64,000 nucleotides of DNA, taken from Dillenia suffruticosa. Its lineage: Eukaryota > Streptophyta > Magnoliopsida > Dilleniales > Dilleniaceae. A program made the translations under genes and the position numbers. The stretch lies in the NCBI GenBank assembly GCA_033439265.1, contig JAVTVX010000035.1:9078001-9142000 (forward strand), written 5' to 3'. The notes beneath the pieces are model-generated. The model saw nothing but the letters and a program-made list of their open reading frames with translations, was not told the DNA's origin and searched no databases. Of this stretch, positions 12,601 through 25,779 are shown piece after piece (position 1 is the first letter of the stretch; the number at the start of each line of letters is the position of its first letter).

Positions 12601-15600
12601 AAAAATTATTTAGAAAATAGCAAAATAAATTGATATCATTATTTTTATAATATAGTACCATATCTTCTTCTTCTTCTTCTTTTTAATTCTCCAAACTTTG
12701 CGATACCACCATATCATGTTGTTTTATGTTTGTGATGCATAATAGTTGAAAGGTCATAAGCTTATGCTATAACTGGTCTTAAGAACATAATGTAGAGACA
12801 GAGGAAGTGGAGCAAAAAAGTGAGATGAACGAAATTCCTCGAGATGCATGAAATTACTCGAGATAAATGAAATTACACAAGGTTAACAGGAAAACATCTT
12901 CTTCAGTCATTAAAATAAAATACGTGAATAATTTGACCAATCTCAGTGGAACAAGTTTTAACACTACACAGAGGGTGCCAATTAACAAGCAACAGAATAA
13001 AAACAAGAGGATCAAGATATGAACATACACAGAGAAAAGGACATTAGAGGTAAAGGATTGATTTTTTTAATTATTCACAACCATATAAGGCAGTGTGAAT
13101 TACTTAATACCACTGAAAAGCTCAGGCTCATCTCTGCAAAGAAATTTGCATAAATGAACAACACTAATAAATGAATTTAAAAGCATGTCAATTTAAGAGT
13201 TGCAAGAGCAAATTTACCCCATCTTGAGCTCTTTCAAATCCATGCGATTGGCTAAAACAGAAGAATAAAGGATTGTTACCATATTTTTGGATGGAGAAGT
13301 ATGTATCAAATATTAGCAGTAAACCCAAAAGAAATATTGATACCAGCACTTTTTTTCTGCTGCCCTCTCTTTTTTTTTTGCATTTCATATCTATATTTGC
13401 TGCAAGAGTCAAGAAAATAGATATCGGTTCTCTTTCCAGTCAAACACCCTGGGAGGTTGGATATGCAGAAAGTAAAAGGTAACAAACAGAGAAGACATTG
13501 ACCAGCACCCCTGTCAAAAATCAAGATTGCATTCTCAAGTCTTATCTTCCTTCATATACTTAATTTTCCAATAATATTAGTTAACTGAAGCAGTAGCAGA
13601 CAAACGTTGAACTATTTCCATGAAAGATTGAGTAAGGCCAAGCTGAAGGCTTTGAACTAGAATGAATGCAAAGATTGATTGATGAGCTTCATATGTACGC
13701 TGTTGTTAACCGTTTCTTTCTACCTCTAACTTGCAGGGGTGTAAAACCTCAGCTACCAAAGTCAGAGGTGACAAGGCAAAGGCAAAGGGTGATTTTTAGT
13801 TATAGTTATAGAGCTAAGTTTATCAAATTCTTTGATAAATTGCTGCATAGGTATGCAGGTCACACCATAGTGACACTCGAAATTCACTTTCAAGTTGCAT
13901 TCTAACACCAAAACATCCCCAAACAGCAAACCACTTAACTCTAAGGCCTTGTAGAGCTTGCAGTTTACATCCGATAGTGGCAATGCATGCATGTTCAAAA
14001 AGAAGCAAACCCTAGTGCAGACTGGATTGCAAACTTCAGCAATGAGTCATCCATTGCTGAAGTTCTAACACACAGAAAAAGCACCCAAAAAAAAAAGATT
14101 CCCCCCTTCTGAGACAAGACATGAATGGAAGACAAGGCCAATAGAAGCTAGAATTCTCTAACTGAGGTAGATATAATAATGTATGATAACATAGTGATGT
14201 TTGCAACAGAACTTACATGAAAGTAAACTTGTCCTAAGAAAGATTAACTATTGAAAATGAAGCTTTAATGGATTAAAGATCACACAGACTAGCTTATAAT
14301 CTGATGCTACCATATCTCACACTCAATGCATGTCCTTAGAAGAATAGAAACACCTTAAACACTAATCTAATTGTTCCAAACTAATTCTTAAGCCTTTGAC
14401 CCTAGAACAATATTAAACAGCACCAATATTATGAAACAAACTTAAACCTTCTAACCTAGAAATTATTGTAACAAAGAGAACAAGTGACCACCCATCATAT
14501 AAAAGTAGAATATTACCAACCTTAGTACCATAACTCAGAAGTTCATCAAGGCTTTTGCAACAATTAAGGTTTAAGGCCCTTATTTACATGCATTGCCAAA
14601 TTATTACCATTGATGCTCATTTTCTTTTTAGTGATATCTATTATTATCAAGAATATTATTTAAGTAGAAAAGCTAAAAAAAAAAAAAAAGTAAAGAAAAA
14701 AAATGTGGGTCAAGCCAAAATTTTAGCTTACTTGTAATCCATTATTCTGACAACAGGGGGATCTGCATCTGGGGATAGTATCACCTGCAAGGTGAATTCA
14801 ACTTTTAAGGATATCTATTATACAGATATAGTTTTCCATCCTATACCAAGATAAAGTGAAGAAGCATCATTGTCTCTTCTGCAAATTAAAATGATTGAAA
14901 ACTCTAACAGGAAAAATTTGTTATTGAAGAGCCTTCCAAAATATCAAATACTAATGAGCTGAGATTACCTAATCACATCTGAGGGTACAGGTACGCATAG
15001 TCAACACTTCAAACAAATATAAAGCTTCAAGATGGTTGAAAATTTTGTGACTAGGAATATACTCATGCAACAAAAAGCTGAATAACAAACACCCATTTTC
15101 CATTGTTTGCCTATGCATATGATCAGACACCTGCTTGGAACCAAATGTATTCAATGAAAATCGTGGAGTTCAGTTTGAAATATAATTCTAGTTATGATCG
15201 CTCAGAAGTCCAAAAACATGTAATGTTTAATTCTAACTACATACAAATTGTGGACTTTTAAATTGTTAAAAGGGGGCAATTTGTAAATTCACGCTGATAG
15301 AGTTTATTGGTCCCACATAATTACTCCATAATCAAGGGTAAATATCAAAATTTGGAAATCAAGCTCACATGTTGCTTTTATGGTTCAAGTGAAGAGATTC
15401 AATTGAATTCCACATAGTAATTTTTTTGGTTCAAAGCAAACAATTCCATTTAGATATTCAAACAAGCTGAATTTTTTTTATTCTTTTTTTGTCGATGGTT
15501 GCAAGCATTAACTCAAAACCTATGTTTCATGGACACTTCTACAAATAAGTATCTCCATTTCAAACACGACACATTATAATACTTTGCAACAGAGAATTAG

Positions 15601-16463
15601 AGTAGAATTTTCATAAGTTAATTGTGCGACTGTTTATGGGTTGTATCCCGTGATTGAGCTTCATAGGGCATTACATATATGGGTGACCTTTTGAATTGTC
15701 TCATTTTTGGATTTGTAGCAGTTCCTTTTACGCTCCCTTTGAAGAGCATGTTCTTATTCAACCCAGGCATATAGCTAATGGTAATGCATAAGAATCAATT
15801 ATGAGCTCTACAGCAGCACTCTACAAAGAGCAAGTATCCAATTATGAGATGCACAAGCAATGAAAGAACAAACCAAATCAAGTTCAGCATCTTCTGCCAT
15901 TCTAAGAGCCTCACTCTTCGGCACCACTCCAACCTACTCAAAACCAATAAAAAGTATCATCACATCAAAAACAATAACAACCAATCAGACAAATAGAGTT
16001 GAGTGAGAATGAAAACAATCTTAAAGGAACTAACTGACCATATTTTGCTTTTCATCAATGAGCCTTACAGAATCTGACCTATTTCCAAAACATCATCACC
16101 AAAAAACAAACCTCAGAAATTTTACATCGGCATCATTTCACCCCTAAAATCAGACCTGAAATTTGGAAAATTAAAGTTAAAGTGTAACCTGATGGAGGAG
16201 TAATCGAGAGCGGATTCATCATCAGAGTCAGACTGAGAGTATCCGGACCTCCTGAAATCGGGTCGAAATCCTCCGCCGCCATAACGAGCGGTAATTGAAG
16301 TTGAAGAATGGTGATTAGAGGCGGAGAAGAGACTATAAGCGTTAGTGAAGCGGAGACCGAAGTATTTTGAATTTAAGGAGGAAAGAGAGAGGGGTGAGGA
16401 AGGTTTAGTTGTAGAGCGAGAGAGGAGAGGTTTGATGGGGAAGCTAGTCGTGATTCCAGCCAT
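9647..16463 (-). CDS. Plastid translation initiation factor IF-3, 9 exons
   Basis: A nuclear-encoded bacterial-type IF-3 that would bind the plastid 30S subunit, block early 50S joining and help start-codon selection. Exons, 5' to 3': 16463-16189, 16078-16039, 15933-15874, 14784-14732, 13399-13350, 13251-13218, 11288-11216, 11123-11031 and 9790-9647. The total is 822 nt and 273 residues, with all phases consistent. The N-terminal ~90 residues are rich in S, T and R with no acidic residues early, as in a plastid transit peptide. Then come the IF-3 N domain (VRLIDEKQNMVGVVPKSEAL, PPVVRIMDY), a lysine-rich linker (QKKKRGQQKK) and the C domain (RMDLKELKMGYNID, KFLKDGDKVKV, GRENEF). The wording resembles Arabidopsis SVR9-type IF-3. 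ATG at 16463 (MAGIT) is preferred. An in-frame ATG at 16484 would add seven residues. A run of ten A in exon 5 is worth checking for sequencing error. Confidence 0.93.
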
Positions 16464-16503
16464 GGTGGTCGAGTTGTGCACCACCGGTGCGTAAGTCTAC
16501 CTT

Positions 16504-16505
<2 letters not shown>

Positions 16506-16541
<36 letters not shown>
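16506..16541. repeat. (CT)n microsatellite just upstream of IF-3
   Basis: About 17 CT units beginning 43 bases upstream of the IF-3 ATG. On the gene strand this is (GA)n in the 5' UTR or proximal promoter. Confidence 0.9.
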
Positions 16542-16544
<3 letters not shown>

Positions 16545-17874
16545 CTGAGAGTACGAATAGGGCTTGTTCTGTTTGGTTCTGGGTTCTGCACGATTCCAAT
16601 TTCTCAGTTTTTGAAACTAAAACCTACCGTTTTTTTCTTGGAAAAAGAATCTCCCTCGGTTTATTATTATTTTTTTTTTTTTCCCATCACTTGAACACAA
16701 TTTAATATTCAGAATTTCATCCTAATTAATTTGAATGGATTGCTATAAAGTTCATTTTATGAAAATAGAACCCCAATATTATTTTTTTTCATATTCAAAA
16801 AAAATTTAACTCATAACTTAATTAAAAGACGAAAATACTCATCTCATTTATACACGTAAATGGTGATTCATTCGCTTATTATTTTCAAATTTTGAAACTA
16901 CTGCTCCAGAATTCTTACCGCGCTGCACTGCACTACTCTTTTTGCTAAGAAAAAGAAAATTATTAAATGTGTCAAAACAGTTTATATAATTTCTTTTTCA
17001 TATAACAATAAAAAAATATAATTATTTATATAATAATAAAAGTATCGATTATTTATATAATAATTTTTTGTCACACTTAGATGGGTAAACTCGCCCAATG
17101 GTAGGCAAGAAATACAAGCCTTCCAAGTGAAAAGGGTTGCAAAGAAGTACATAACAACCAACCCAAGCAATGGAAGTTGGTCCCTCTATTAAATTTGGTT
17201 TTACGACAAATATTTGTTTAACTCCTCTGAGTTTAATTTCAACTCACTTACTCCATATAATTTCAAATATGTCTAATTGTAAAAGAGTAGTTATTTTTGC
17301 CAACAAAAACACTAACATAAGGTCTCCCCGCAAAGCACTCCAACCCCAACCAACAACCACCGCCCCCCACCCCACGGGGCCACAAAAAAAATACAAGATA
17401 TCATGGAAGTACAAATTATGCTATAGTGGAATTTCATTTTCAATTGAGAATCAAGATATTCTTGGCACAATAAAGTCACATTTCTTTTGGAAGGAATGCT
17501 ATCATTTTCTCTGAGGGCACAGCGCCCCAAATGCCCAGACAGAGAGAGAGAGAGAGTGGGGGGGGGAAATTGAAGAGAGTATAGATTCAAAGGTACATAG
17601 CGTCAAAGGCTTAAGTCAAACATCATTCTTAATCACTCAAAAGTAAACTCAAGGTTCATCTTGATAGATTTAATGCAACTACGAAGTTCACAGATGATGC
17701 GACTAAGTGCAGATTCACCACAGAAGAAAGCATTACCATGAAGAAACCCTACCACTTTCTCTGTCAACAACCATATACAAGATAATCATAAAATGTTACT
17801 AGGACATTAGTACAAGGATATCACCCCTTCCCGCTCCCCTAACAACGGAAATTACAAGATTATCTCTGTGCTCA
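16542..17874. other. Intergenic between IF-3 and SmE
   Basis: The region should hold the IF-3 promoter on its left and the SmE 3' UTR on its right. It has a (TA)-rich stretch at 16980-17070 and a short GA run followed by G8 near 17540-17567. No coding signature was recognised in either strand. Confidence 0.5.
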
Positions 17875-19877
17875 TCACTTTCCTCTGAAATATCAAAAAA
17901 GAAAATAGTCAGCCCATGCATAGAGAGGCAATCACAGACAAACACAAAAACATATAGAAAACAAAATTCTCTTACGTGTTCATCATCAGAGTAATGTTAT
18001 CTCCTTTGAGGAGAATTCTCCCTGTAAATATAACAGAAAGAATTTTAGCTAAAACCAAAGTGAAGAAAAGCAAACATGTATAAGTGCAGTCATATCATAC
18101 CCAGTTGCTTTCTGCTCTTCTTCTTAATGTTGACTTCTTCAGCATCATCCAAGACCAAATTCATGTACTCGTCAAAACCCTGATGAATAAAAATACCAGA
18201 ACAAAATCATTTTCAAGGTCAGAAATCAAAAGGATGAACATTCACACAACACCATAACTCAGCTTCTCATCCTATTTAAATTCATGAATGATGACAAAGC
18301 AACAAATATATCAGCCACCCATCTGATTCCCATCAGACAAATGGTATGCAAAAGAGAAAAAAAAGGCAGACATCTACCAACACAAGCTTCATTTATATGA
18401 TCACATCTATTTGCAAAATTGGGATAGTCACAAAGATTTGCACTGTATACCTATGTAGGGTTCAATTTGCAGAAATAGAGTTCAACTCAACTTGATGTAG
18501 CATATTATGGCTAAGAACGAGTTGCACAAACATTCTCATACACTTCTATTGGCTGTATGCACAGCAAAGCCAAAGACAAACAGTAACATAATTTTCACCA
18601 ATACCAAACCTGCACTATTACATCACCTTCCTATCATTAATTTAATTCCTCACATCTGGAAAAGACCAATCGTGTATCCCATTCTTGTTTCTTTGGCTCA
18701 AATATACTACACATTGATTTTTTTCCCCAAACAGAAAAAAAATCACAGTAGAATTAAATAAGATGTATTAAGTAGGAACAGGATCAAGTAATGCCAGAAG
18801 ATGATTTCAAAGTTATTCTCAGTTGGGAAAGTCTTCTTGAGGGATCCCAAATGGAAAAGAGTGCCAGCTACAGTTCCACTACACAATCATTTCAACTATC
18901 TTCTAACAAGATACGAGACTGGTAGAAAGATTACACAAGCAATGATCTAATCTCTTCTGAATTTACACTTAAGTGGCCGAGCTTACATTCAGTTTGATCA
19001 CGGCCTTTTTTCAATCAATATAATCAGTGAAAGTGGACATCATTTCAGGAACTGGCTCTTCTCCCTCTTTTTCCTCCTGAATGAAACTCAGGCCATCATG
19101 TTCAGATAGTCATCCTTTAACTCTCAGCCCAGTTGAAGGCAAGAACCAATTTCAGGTTCTTAAGAGGCAATACCAGCTAAGACAGCTACCGCCTCTGCAC
19201 CATTTGCCAATATGACCAAACACATTATCTCACCTAATGAGCCCAAAGTTGCCACCAAATCACGAGCACTGTTAAAACAATACCCTATTAGGTACATTAT
19301 ATTTATAGTTGAGCTAATAAGCCCTCCAAATACCATGCCCAGTGGTTCAACCTTTAATGTGCATGGACTCCTTAAATTCATTTGTTTGCAGGTCACTAAC
19401 TCGGTATTTAATAATAATTCCTGGCTACAGAAATACATGATTATCATTTCAACAAAGGCCTTGAACTATTACCAAAATGAACCACCATCAATCATTCAAC
19501 TCCAAAAAACTGGATCTATGATAAAGTGAAATGAGAACATAAATTTCTGTACTTACTACTTTAAAAGTAGTAAAAACTTAACCTAGAAAGAGCTAGAGAT
19601 AGTTTGTATGTTCAAACATCAACCATTTAAGTAACAAGTTCAAGATATCTGCATATGAGCAACCAACTTATTTTGAGAGGATCTGAAAATTTAACAAATA
19701 AAGAAGTCAAAATAAAATCCACATGCTTTGAGAAGAGGGGAAAGAGGCCACAGCCTTTCTATATACAAAGGAGTCAAGGACAGCTCTCAAATTTATGGGG
19801 CAACTGAATCCCAATACATGCCAGGCCCCAAATGGAAATTAAACTTAGTCTAAGACGTAAGATGAGTATAATTTCAA

Positions 19878-19917
<40 letters not shown>

Positions 19918-21026
19918 TTCATCAAATTTGAATCAATAAAGCCTCAATCCATCTTAACTTTCACGACATCAGAAAGGACATGGATAAAAAATTACCGAAC
20001 AGCTCTGATTTTATTATGGAAAGAGGGCTAAATCACAGATTCTAACACAAAGGCATAATACAGCTGGAAAATTTGTTAACATGAACCCCAATAATCATCT
20101 GTTAATAGAGAACCACAAGGAATTTTCAAATACCACCAAGGCCTGGTGGTTCTCTGTGCAGTGTGGAAGTTTTCTTTTTATCAATTATTTTATTTGTTTA
20201 CAGGTCACTTGATTAATCTTTATAAGTAGACCCTTGGCTCAAACCCAACCATTTGCACTTTTAGCACGACTCGATAAATCACAAAGGCCACAGCCTTTGG
20301 CAGGACATGCAAAGCATAAGATAGTATTAAAACAGAGAGCAGTCATGGGTGTGGAGAGCCAGCTGCTATGCAGGTCACATAAAAGGGATAAACTAATACC
20401 ATTCACATTATAAAGTGCCAGTGTGTTCCTTTGCCCTCATAGAACCACCACACACCAAACCGCTATTAGGCAAAGCATAATGACTCACACTTGAGGCCAG
20501 AACAAATAGATCTCATCGAAAAGTCCTATATAGTTCCACAATCTAGAACTAGATGTATCAATTTATTACAAACACATGAATATGCTTGGTTACTATTTTT
20601 AGTGTACATAGTATTTGGATTTTTTCTTCAATAATCAATTACAAATAATATTTTCATACCTCAGCTTCTAAGCCCTCCAAATACAACATTTTTCTAACTA
20701 ACAATAGTGTTTTTAATGTCCTAGCGTCATATCTGTGTTACATAGTACAAAAACAAGAAAGCATATAAGCTCTGGGAATCTCAGTGAATTTGAGTATCTG
20801 TTTTTTTTTTTTTGCACCATGGAATTTGGACTAAGCTACATTCTAATGGTAATTTCCACAAAAAAAAAAAAAAAAAAAAAAATTGCAACAAGAAGTAACC
20901 TAAAAAAATGGCTGAAGCCAACTAACAACGGTGAGTCAACAGTCATGAATCTTATAAGATTAATAAAAAGGAAGTCCTGAATTCCCTTCCTAAAAATCAA
21001 ATCTGAAACAAAAACCCAAAAAAATT

Positions 21027-21057
<31 letters not shown>

Positions 21058-21445
21058 AATGATGCGGCCTTCGATCCTCAAATCCTTCTGCTCAAAAAGC
21101 CAAATTTGAATGCGAGCTTTCTGCAATGAGCAAGACCCAATTCAAAACATTCACCATCTAACCAGAAGAAAAAGAAAAAAGAAAAACACAAAAATAATAG
21201 AAATTAAGTGAAGATGAAGCAAGAGTTGAAAACTTACACTTTGTAGAAACCTGAATATCAGGTTCTGGTAACAACCGCATAGCCCAAAAAGCCAATTTCG
21301 CAAAAAGGAACATAAGAGAAAGTGGAATTAGGAAGAAAACCTTAACAGAGAAGGAGACACAGACACAGACACAGACACAGATGAATCACGGAAGAAAACG
21401 TACGATTGGTTGAGTCATAATCCTCTGAACTTTGGTGGTCGCCAT
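17875..21445 (-). CDS. SmE: Small nuclear ribonucleoprotein E (SmE), 6 exons
   Basis: One of the seven Sm proteins that form the ring on U1, U2, U4 and U5 snRNAs in the nucleus. Exons, 5' to 3': 21445-21404, 21264-21238, 21120-21058, 18179-18101, 18021-17976 and 17884-17875. The total is 267 nt and 88 residues, the exact length of plant SmE. It starts [19 protein letters not shown]. It carries the Sm1 motif ([20 protein letters not shown] then [14 protein letters not shown]) and the Sm2 motif ([15 protein letters not shown]), and ends NTGK. The last coding exon is only 10 bases: it supplies the last base of a Thr codon, then Gly, Lys and stop. If the last intron is retained, a TAA directly follows the Thr codon and the protein ends NT. 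The 2.9-kb intron 3 holds a possible gene remnant. Intron 1 has a short (ACAGAC)n repeat near 21356-21380. Confidence 0.95.
19010..19450 (-). pseudogene. Possible captured gene remnant inside SmE intron 3
   Basis: The minus strand has a 95-codon open frame (19447-19160). Its second half looks coding and membrane-like (for example [19 protein letters not shown] and [19 protein letters not shown]). Downstream, after stops, an acidic tail reads [20 protein letters not shown] and ends at a TGA near 19010-19012. The base composition is less AT-rich than most of the intron. I do not recognise the family. It could be a decayed processed gene, an alternative exon or chance. Confidence 0.25.
19880..19913. 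repeat. (GA)n microsatellite in SmE intron 3
   Basis: About 16 GA units in the long third intron of SmE. Confidence 0.9.
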
Positions 21446-22077
21446 GGCCGCTCGAACCCTTAACTTTACGGACGAGAGAGAGAGCGAGAGAGAGAGAGAG
21501 GAGATCGTAAAATGAAAACGCTGGTTAGGGTTTAGGGCATAAAATGGAACCAGTAGAGTAAAGAAGCAACGACCCAGACGAGTCGCGTCTATCCTTTACG
21601 GATTTACCCTGTTTTGCTGGGCGGGTCGGAGTTTTTGCTCCAATCGAGTTTATGGACTAAAATATTAGGATGGCGTCGTATTCTTAGGGGTCTATTTAAG
21701 TTACGTTTTGCGGACATCTACTTGTCATAATTTATGTTTTATTTTTTTTTTTATTAAATAAGAATAATATAATTTATAATTTTATATATTATTAATCATT
21801 TATTTTTATTTTATATGAATATTTTAATTAACTCTACACGTATATAACGGTTTTGAGTCTATATCATTTAAAAAAAAAGTAAGAATAACAATATATATTA
21901 AAAGAAGAATTATTTCTTGGGTCGAAGGTTTCTCTTTTTTTTTTTTATTTCCAGAAAAGAAAGTGCTTTGTTTTGAAAGGTAGTTAAATTATAATTATCA
22001 AATTATCATTTTGAAATTATGCCATTACGAAATTTTTGGATGTAGAGATTACTTATTATTTTGAATATGTATATATA

Positions 22078-22127
<50 letters not shown>

Positions 22128-23204
22128 CTAATATTTCAAAGTAAAATGTGATTTTCTTAATTAAATTCTTTTGCGATCAATTCCCTAAATATAAATCGAA
22201 TCCCTAAAATTATGTGATACAATTGGATAATATAGGATACCATACTATGTTTCTCCATTTTCTATTCCCACTGTTCTGTTGGTTTTTCTGCCACTCCTTG
22301 AGATTAATTTCATAAACTTCGAAATTAAAAATAACTTATGAATAGGTTGTACGGAAGTTGTATTAATAACTTATGAATTGGGCATAAAACATATTACAAT
22401 GTAATATTGAATAAGCCTCGGAAAATTTTGCAAACAATTTGATTTATTTTTTTAATAATCAACAAGTAGAAAAGTGCATGTATGCAGATCAAATGATATC
22501 AAAACTCTTGTTAAATTTCTTCCATAAGCCAAAACTCTAAAACAACCCGAAGATTTTTTAACTGATTGAGATCGGACTAACAATCAAGATCAAGCAATTT
22601 GTTGCCTTCGATGTGGTAGATAATATATCAATATGATTCTGATATCATGTTAAATATATATGAACATGATTTTGATATGATATTAAAATTAGAGAGTAAC
22701 GTGATAATATTAAATCTAATATTTTATTATTTCAATTAAAATATTACAATAAATTGAATTTATATAGAAAATATATTATCATAAATATGAAAAACAAAAA
22801 TATAAAAATAAATATAATCAAATATTAATTGATTTAATTTTGATACATAATATATTATAATATACTCTTTCAAACTTAAAATGGTATAACAAAAATTATT
22901 TAAATTTCAAAGATACTATGGAATGAGAAACTAAAATATTACGGATGTTTTCTTAATTTTGAAGAGTAGCTTTCTTCGAAACAGACCAAGAGTCTTTTGG
23001 TATGCATAGCGCATATTAAAAAGTAGTTTTTTCTAAAACAGACAGAGTTTTAAAGGTACGTATATGCTTATATAGTGAAGAGTAATTTTTTTTTAAAATA
23101 GACCAAAAGTCTTCTAAAGTATGTGCGAAAGCTGATTAAAGATTTTCTCAAAGTACGTGTTTATACATAAATGATCGTCTTTTTCAACGTTTTTATAACA
23201 TAGC
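21446..23204. other. AT-rich intergenic DNA upstream of SmE
   Basis: The first 150 bases contain a (GA)n run (about 21474-21502) in the SmE 5' leader. A mixed (GT)n/(AT)n microsatellite lies at 22069-22124. Around 22640-22700 are words reminiscent of copia LTR boundaries (TCTGATATCATGTTAAATA, then TTAGAGAG). No gene was seen. Confidence 0.5.
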
Positions 23205-23225
23205 TCTGATACCAAATTTAATAAA
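23205..23225 (-). mobile_element. Copia-type primer-binding-site relic
   Basis: The minus strand reads TTGGTATCAGAGCTATG. TGGTATCAGAGC is the usual plant Ty1-copia primer-binding site, complementary to initiator tRNA-Met. No clean LTR border ending in CA precedes it on that strand, so this is an isolated relic. Confidence 0.45.
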
Positions 23226-23469
23226 TTGGAAGCTTGTTCCGTGTATAAATCTATGAAGGCAAGCATGTGAATTGATTTGGATTCATCAGTTGCCAAGAGA
23301 ATCGGCGGATAAGGTTTGAAAGACCAGGAAGCTTGTCTTGTGATGATATCTCAACACCTAGCCTACCAAGAATCCTATTATTTTTTTCTTTGATCTTATA
23401 AAAATTTAAATTTGAGATTATTAAGTTAAAGAGGGATTTATACTATTAGACTTTCTTATTAGGGACCTA

Positions 23470-23830
23470 CAAAGAATCCTATATTCCACAAAAGAAGCAA
23501 ACATGCTGAGTTGGAGAATGGTACCATTTCATACGAGAGAAAACATGTGTTCATGCTTTATCGAGCCATACTATATCAACATCTGTAAACAATATGTAGA
23601 CATCTTTACAAAGGGAATTTCTTCTATCGAATTCAACCTACTTCTAACCAAGATGGGAATGATTGATCTTTACGCTTGTCCATTTAGAGGGGGAATTAGA
23701 GTAAGTGGAGAATGGTAGATTAATAAGTAATTAGTCATCTCATTAGTTAGAAGTGTATTTAATGTAATAGTTATTTAGTTAAAAGCATAATTAGAGTTTT
23801 TTTTTTCTTTTTGTTTCTCAGAGGATGTGA
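23470..23830 (+). mobile_element. Ty1-copia polyprotein, 3' end of RNase H and start of 3' flank (relic)
   Basis: The frame at 23503-23718 reads ...CSCFIEPYYINICKQYVDIFTKGISSIEFN...MGMIDLYA.... This matches the end of copia Pol, where QLADIFTKxLxxxxF...KLGMxDIY is diagnostic. A purine-rich stretch (AGAGGGGGAATTAGAG) near 23686 could be the polypurine tract, with LTR-like AT-rich DNA after it. The rest of the element is absent or unrecognisable nearby. Confidence 0.75.
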
Positions 23831-25198
23831 AATTAAATAGATTAATAAAATATTTGAATTTATATTATGATGCATTCACCGTAGATTTGAAAATGAATGT
23901 TTTCAGTTTCGTATTGATATAAGTTATAATATTAGAAAAATATTATAATTATCTGTTATAAAAGATTCAATATTTTGTATTATTGGAAAAATCATAAATA
24001 TCAATTTTTAATTTTATCATTAATTATAAACAAAATATTGGTTGTTCCGATAAATATGATTGCAGTAGAATAATTATTTAGTGCTAGTGGTTTAATATCA
24101 TACCCACGACGCTCCAACTTGACATCCACAGATTTGAAGATCCAAACATGTGTCCAAAATTAATTTAAAACAGAATATTGATAACAAAAAAAAAAATGTT
24201 GAATCAAATCAAGCAATTTTAAATTTTTTGGGTTTGAAGGAACAATCGACACCCGTGAGAGAACAACGATTGAGTTATTGAGGTAAGAAGGTAAAAAGAT
24301 AAACAAACAATATAGATTTTGATTCCTTTACACCCATAAAGATACATAGACAGTTCAACTTTTAGAAATAAAAATCGAGTTTCTCCCTTTTATTGTAAAA
24401 ATATATTATTTATTTTTATTATTTTTTAAATTCTAATTGTTTTAATTCTAGAATCGCCAATGATCGTAGATTTTGCAAATGTAACCTTATTTAAGGTAAC
24501 CTCATCAAAACTAGGGGAAAAGACGGACATGGTTTGACAAGAATATCAGCTATTTTCCTCCCTATGAATGAAAGATGCCTGATGAATCAAAATATGACAA
24601 ATGAGAACTTAGTATTTTCGAATGATATGATAGTTTGGGTGAGAGGTAATTATATCAAATGAGAGGAGTCTATACCAATTCAACCGAGTCGATCACAAGA
24701 ATGATCGAAAAAAGTTTTATGCGATTTAGAAGTAAAAGATCCTTATTGATGCCACATAATTCTACTATAAAATGATGTGAGACTTTCAGATTTATCGTAA
24801 AATTACATGTCCAATAACCATGCTCACTGCGGAGAAGTCACCCGCACCGGCTAGAATCACATAATTATAGGAGAACATTTGGATTGAAGTCTAAACCAAA
24901 CGAGGCATACAATCATATTTTAATTATAATGTTAAAAATAGGAAAAATTGTAAATAATCCCATTTTGGTTTGCAACATTAGCAAGTTCAAAACTGACGAA
25001 AAACACTCTAATATGATTCAATTTTTTAGTCAATTGGCTCATGTAATCCCGTGATTTGAAAAAGTGGCTTCTTGCTCCTCTTTCATAATAAGAAAATAAA
25101 ATTTTAATTTTATAAAAATTTAAAATAAATAAAAATATAAAATGAAAATATTATTTTTCACCTCGTGCTTCTTCTTCTTCTTGGTAGTTCTCTTCCTG

Positions 25199-25236
<38 letters not shown>

Positions 25237-25779
25237 TATCTGGATTTTGATGAAATTGAACTCCCTTCACTCAAAGCGACAAAATCTGTACTAATTTATT
25301 TTAAAGTATTGCTAATTTTAGAAATCACTGGGTGTTTTTCACTGGTTTGAAGTTATATCAGATAATTTTATCCCAAAAAAAAATCACAACTAGTTTTGCT
25401 AATTTTGAAACTTTGAAACTACGTGTTTAACAATGTCACTAATAAAAGGGTTCTGGAGGCTAATAAATAGATAGATAAAATATTAAATTTTTTAATTAGA
25501 TTTTAAAATTAAAATTTAAAAATAAAAAAAATTATATAAGAGAGTCGTCTCCTAAATAAAGATCAATAGACATTTGTATCGAATTAATTAAAATATGATT
25601 TCGGATATCGATAATAAGTAGAAAAAAAAAGATCAGGTGTATTTTTAAATTAAAAACTTGATTATTAGTTAATACATTTAAATATTTAATTTTTAATTTA
25701 AAATAAATTAATATAATTCCAATCACGATTTTCTTAATTAAAAATAAGTCGAACATAATCAGTTTACGTCATAATTAAA
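23831..25779. other. AT-rich intergenic DNA with a (CT)n tract
   Basis: No gene was recognised. A (CT)n microsatellite occupies 25200-25233. Near 25500-25650 there is a second copy of the SINE-like tail words seen near 7000 (CGAATTAATTAAAATATGAT), ending in a run of A. Confidence 0.45.

Noticed and set aside
18285-18335. Box C/D snoRNA-like pattern (ATGATGA ... CTGA) in SmE intron 3
   Set aside because: The boxes are only about 40 bases apart, the strand is opposite to SmE, and no terminal stem was found.
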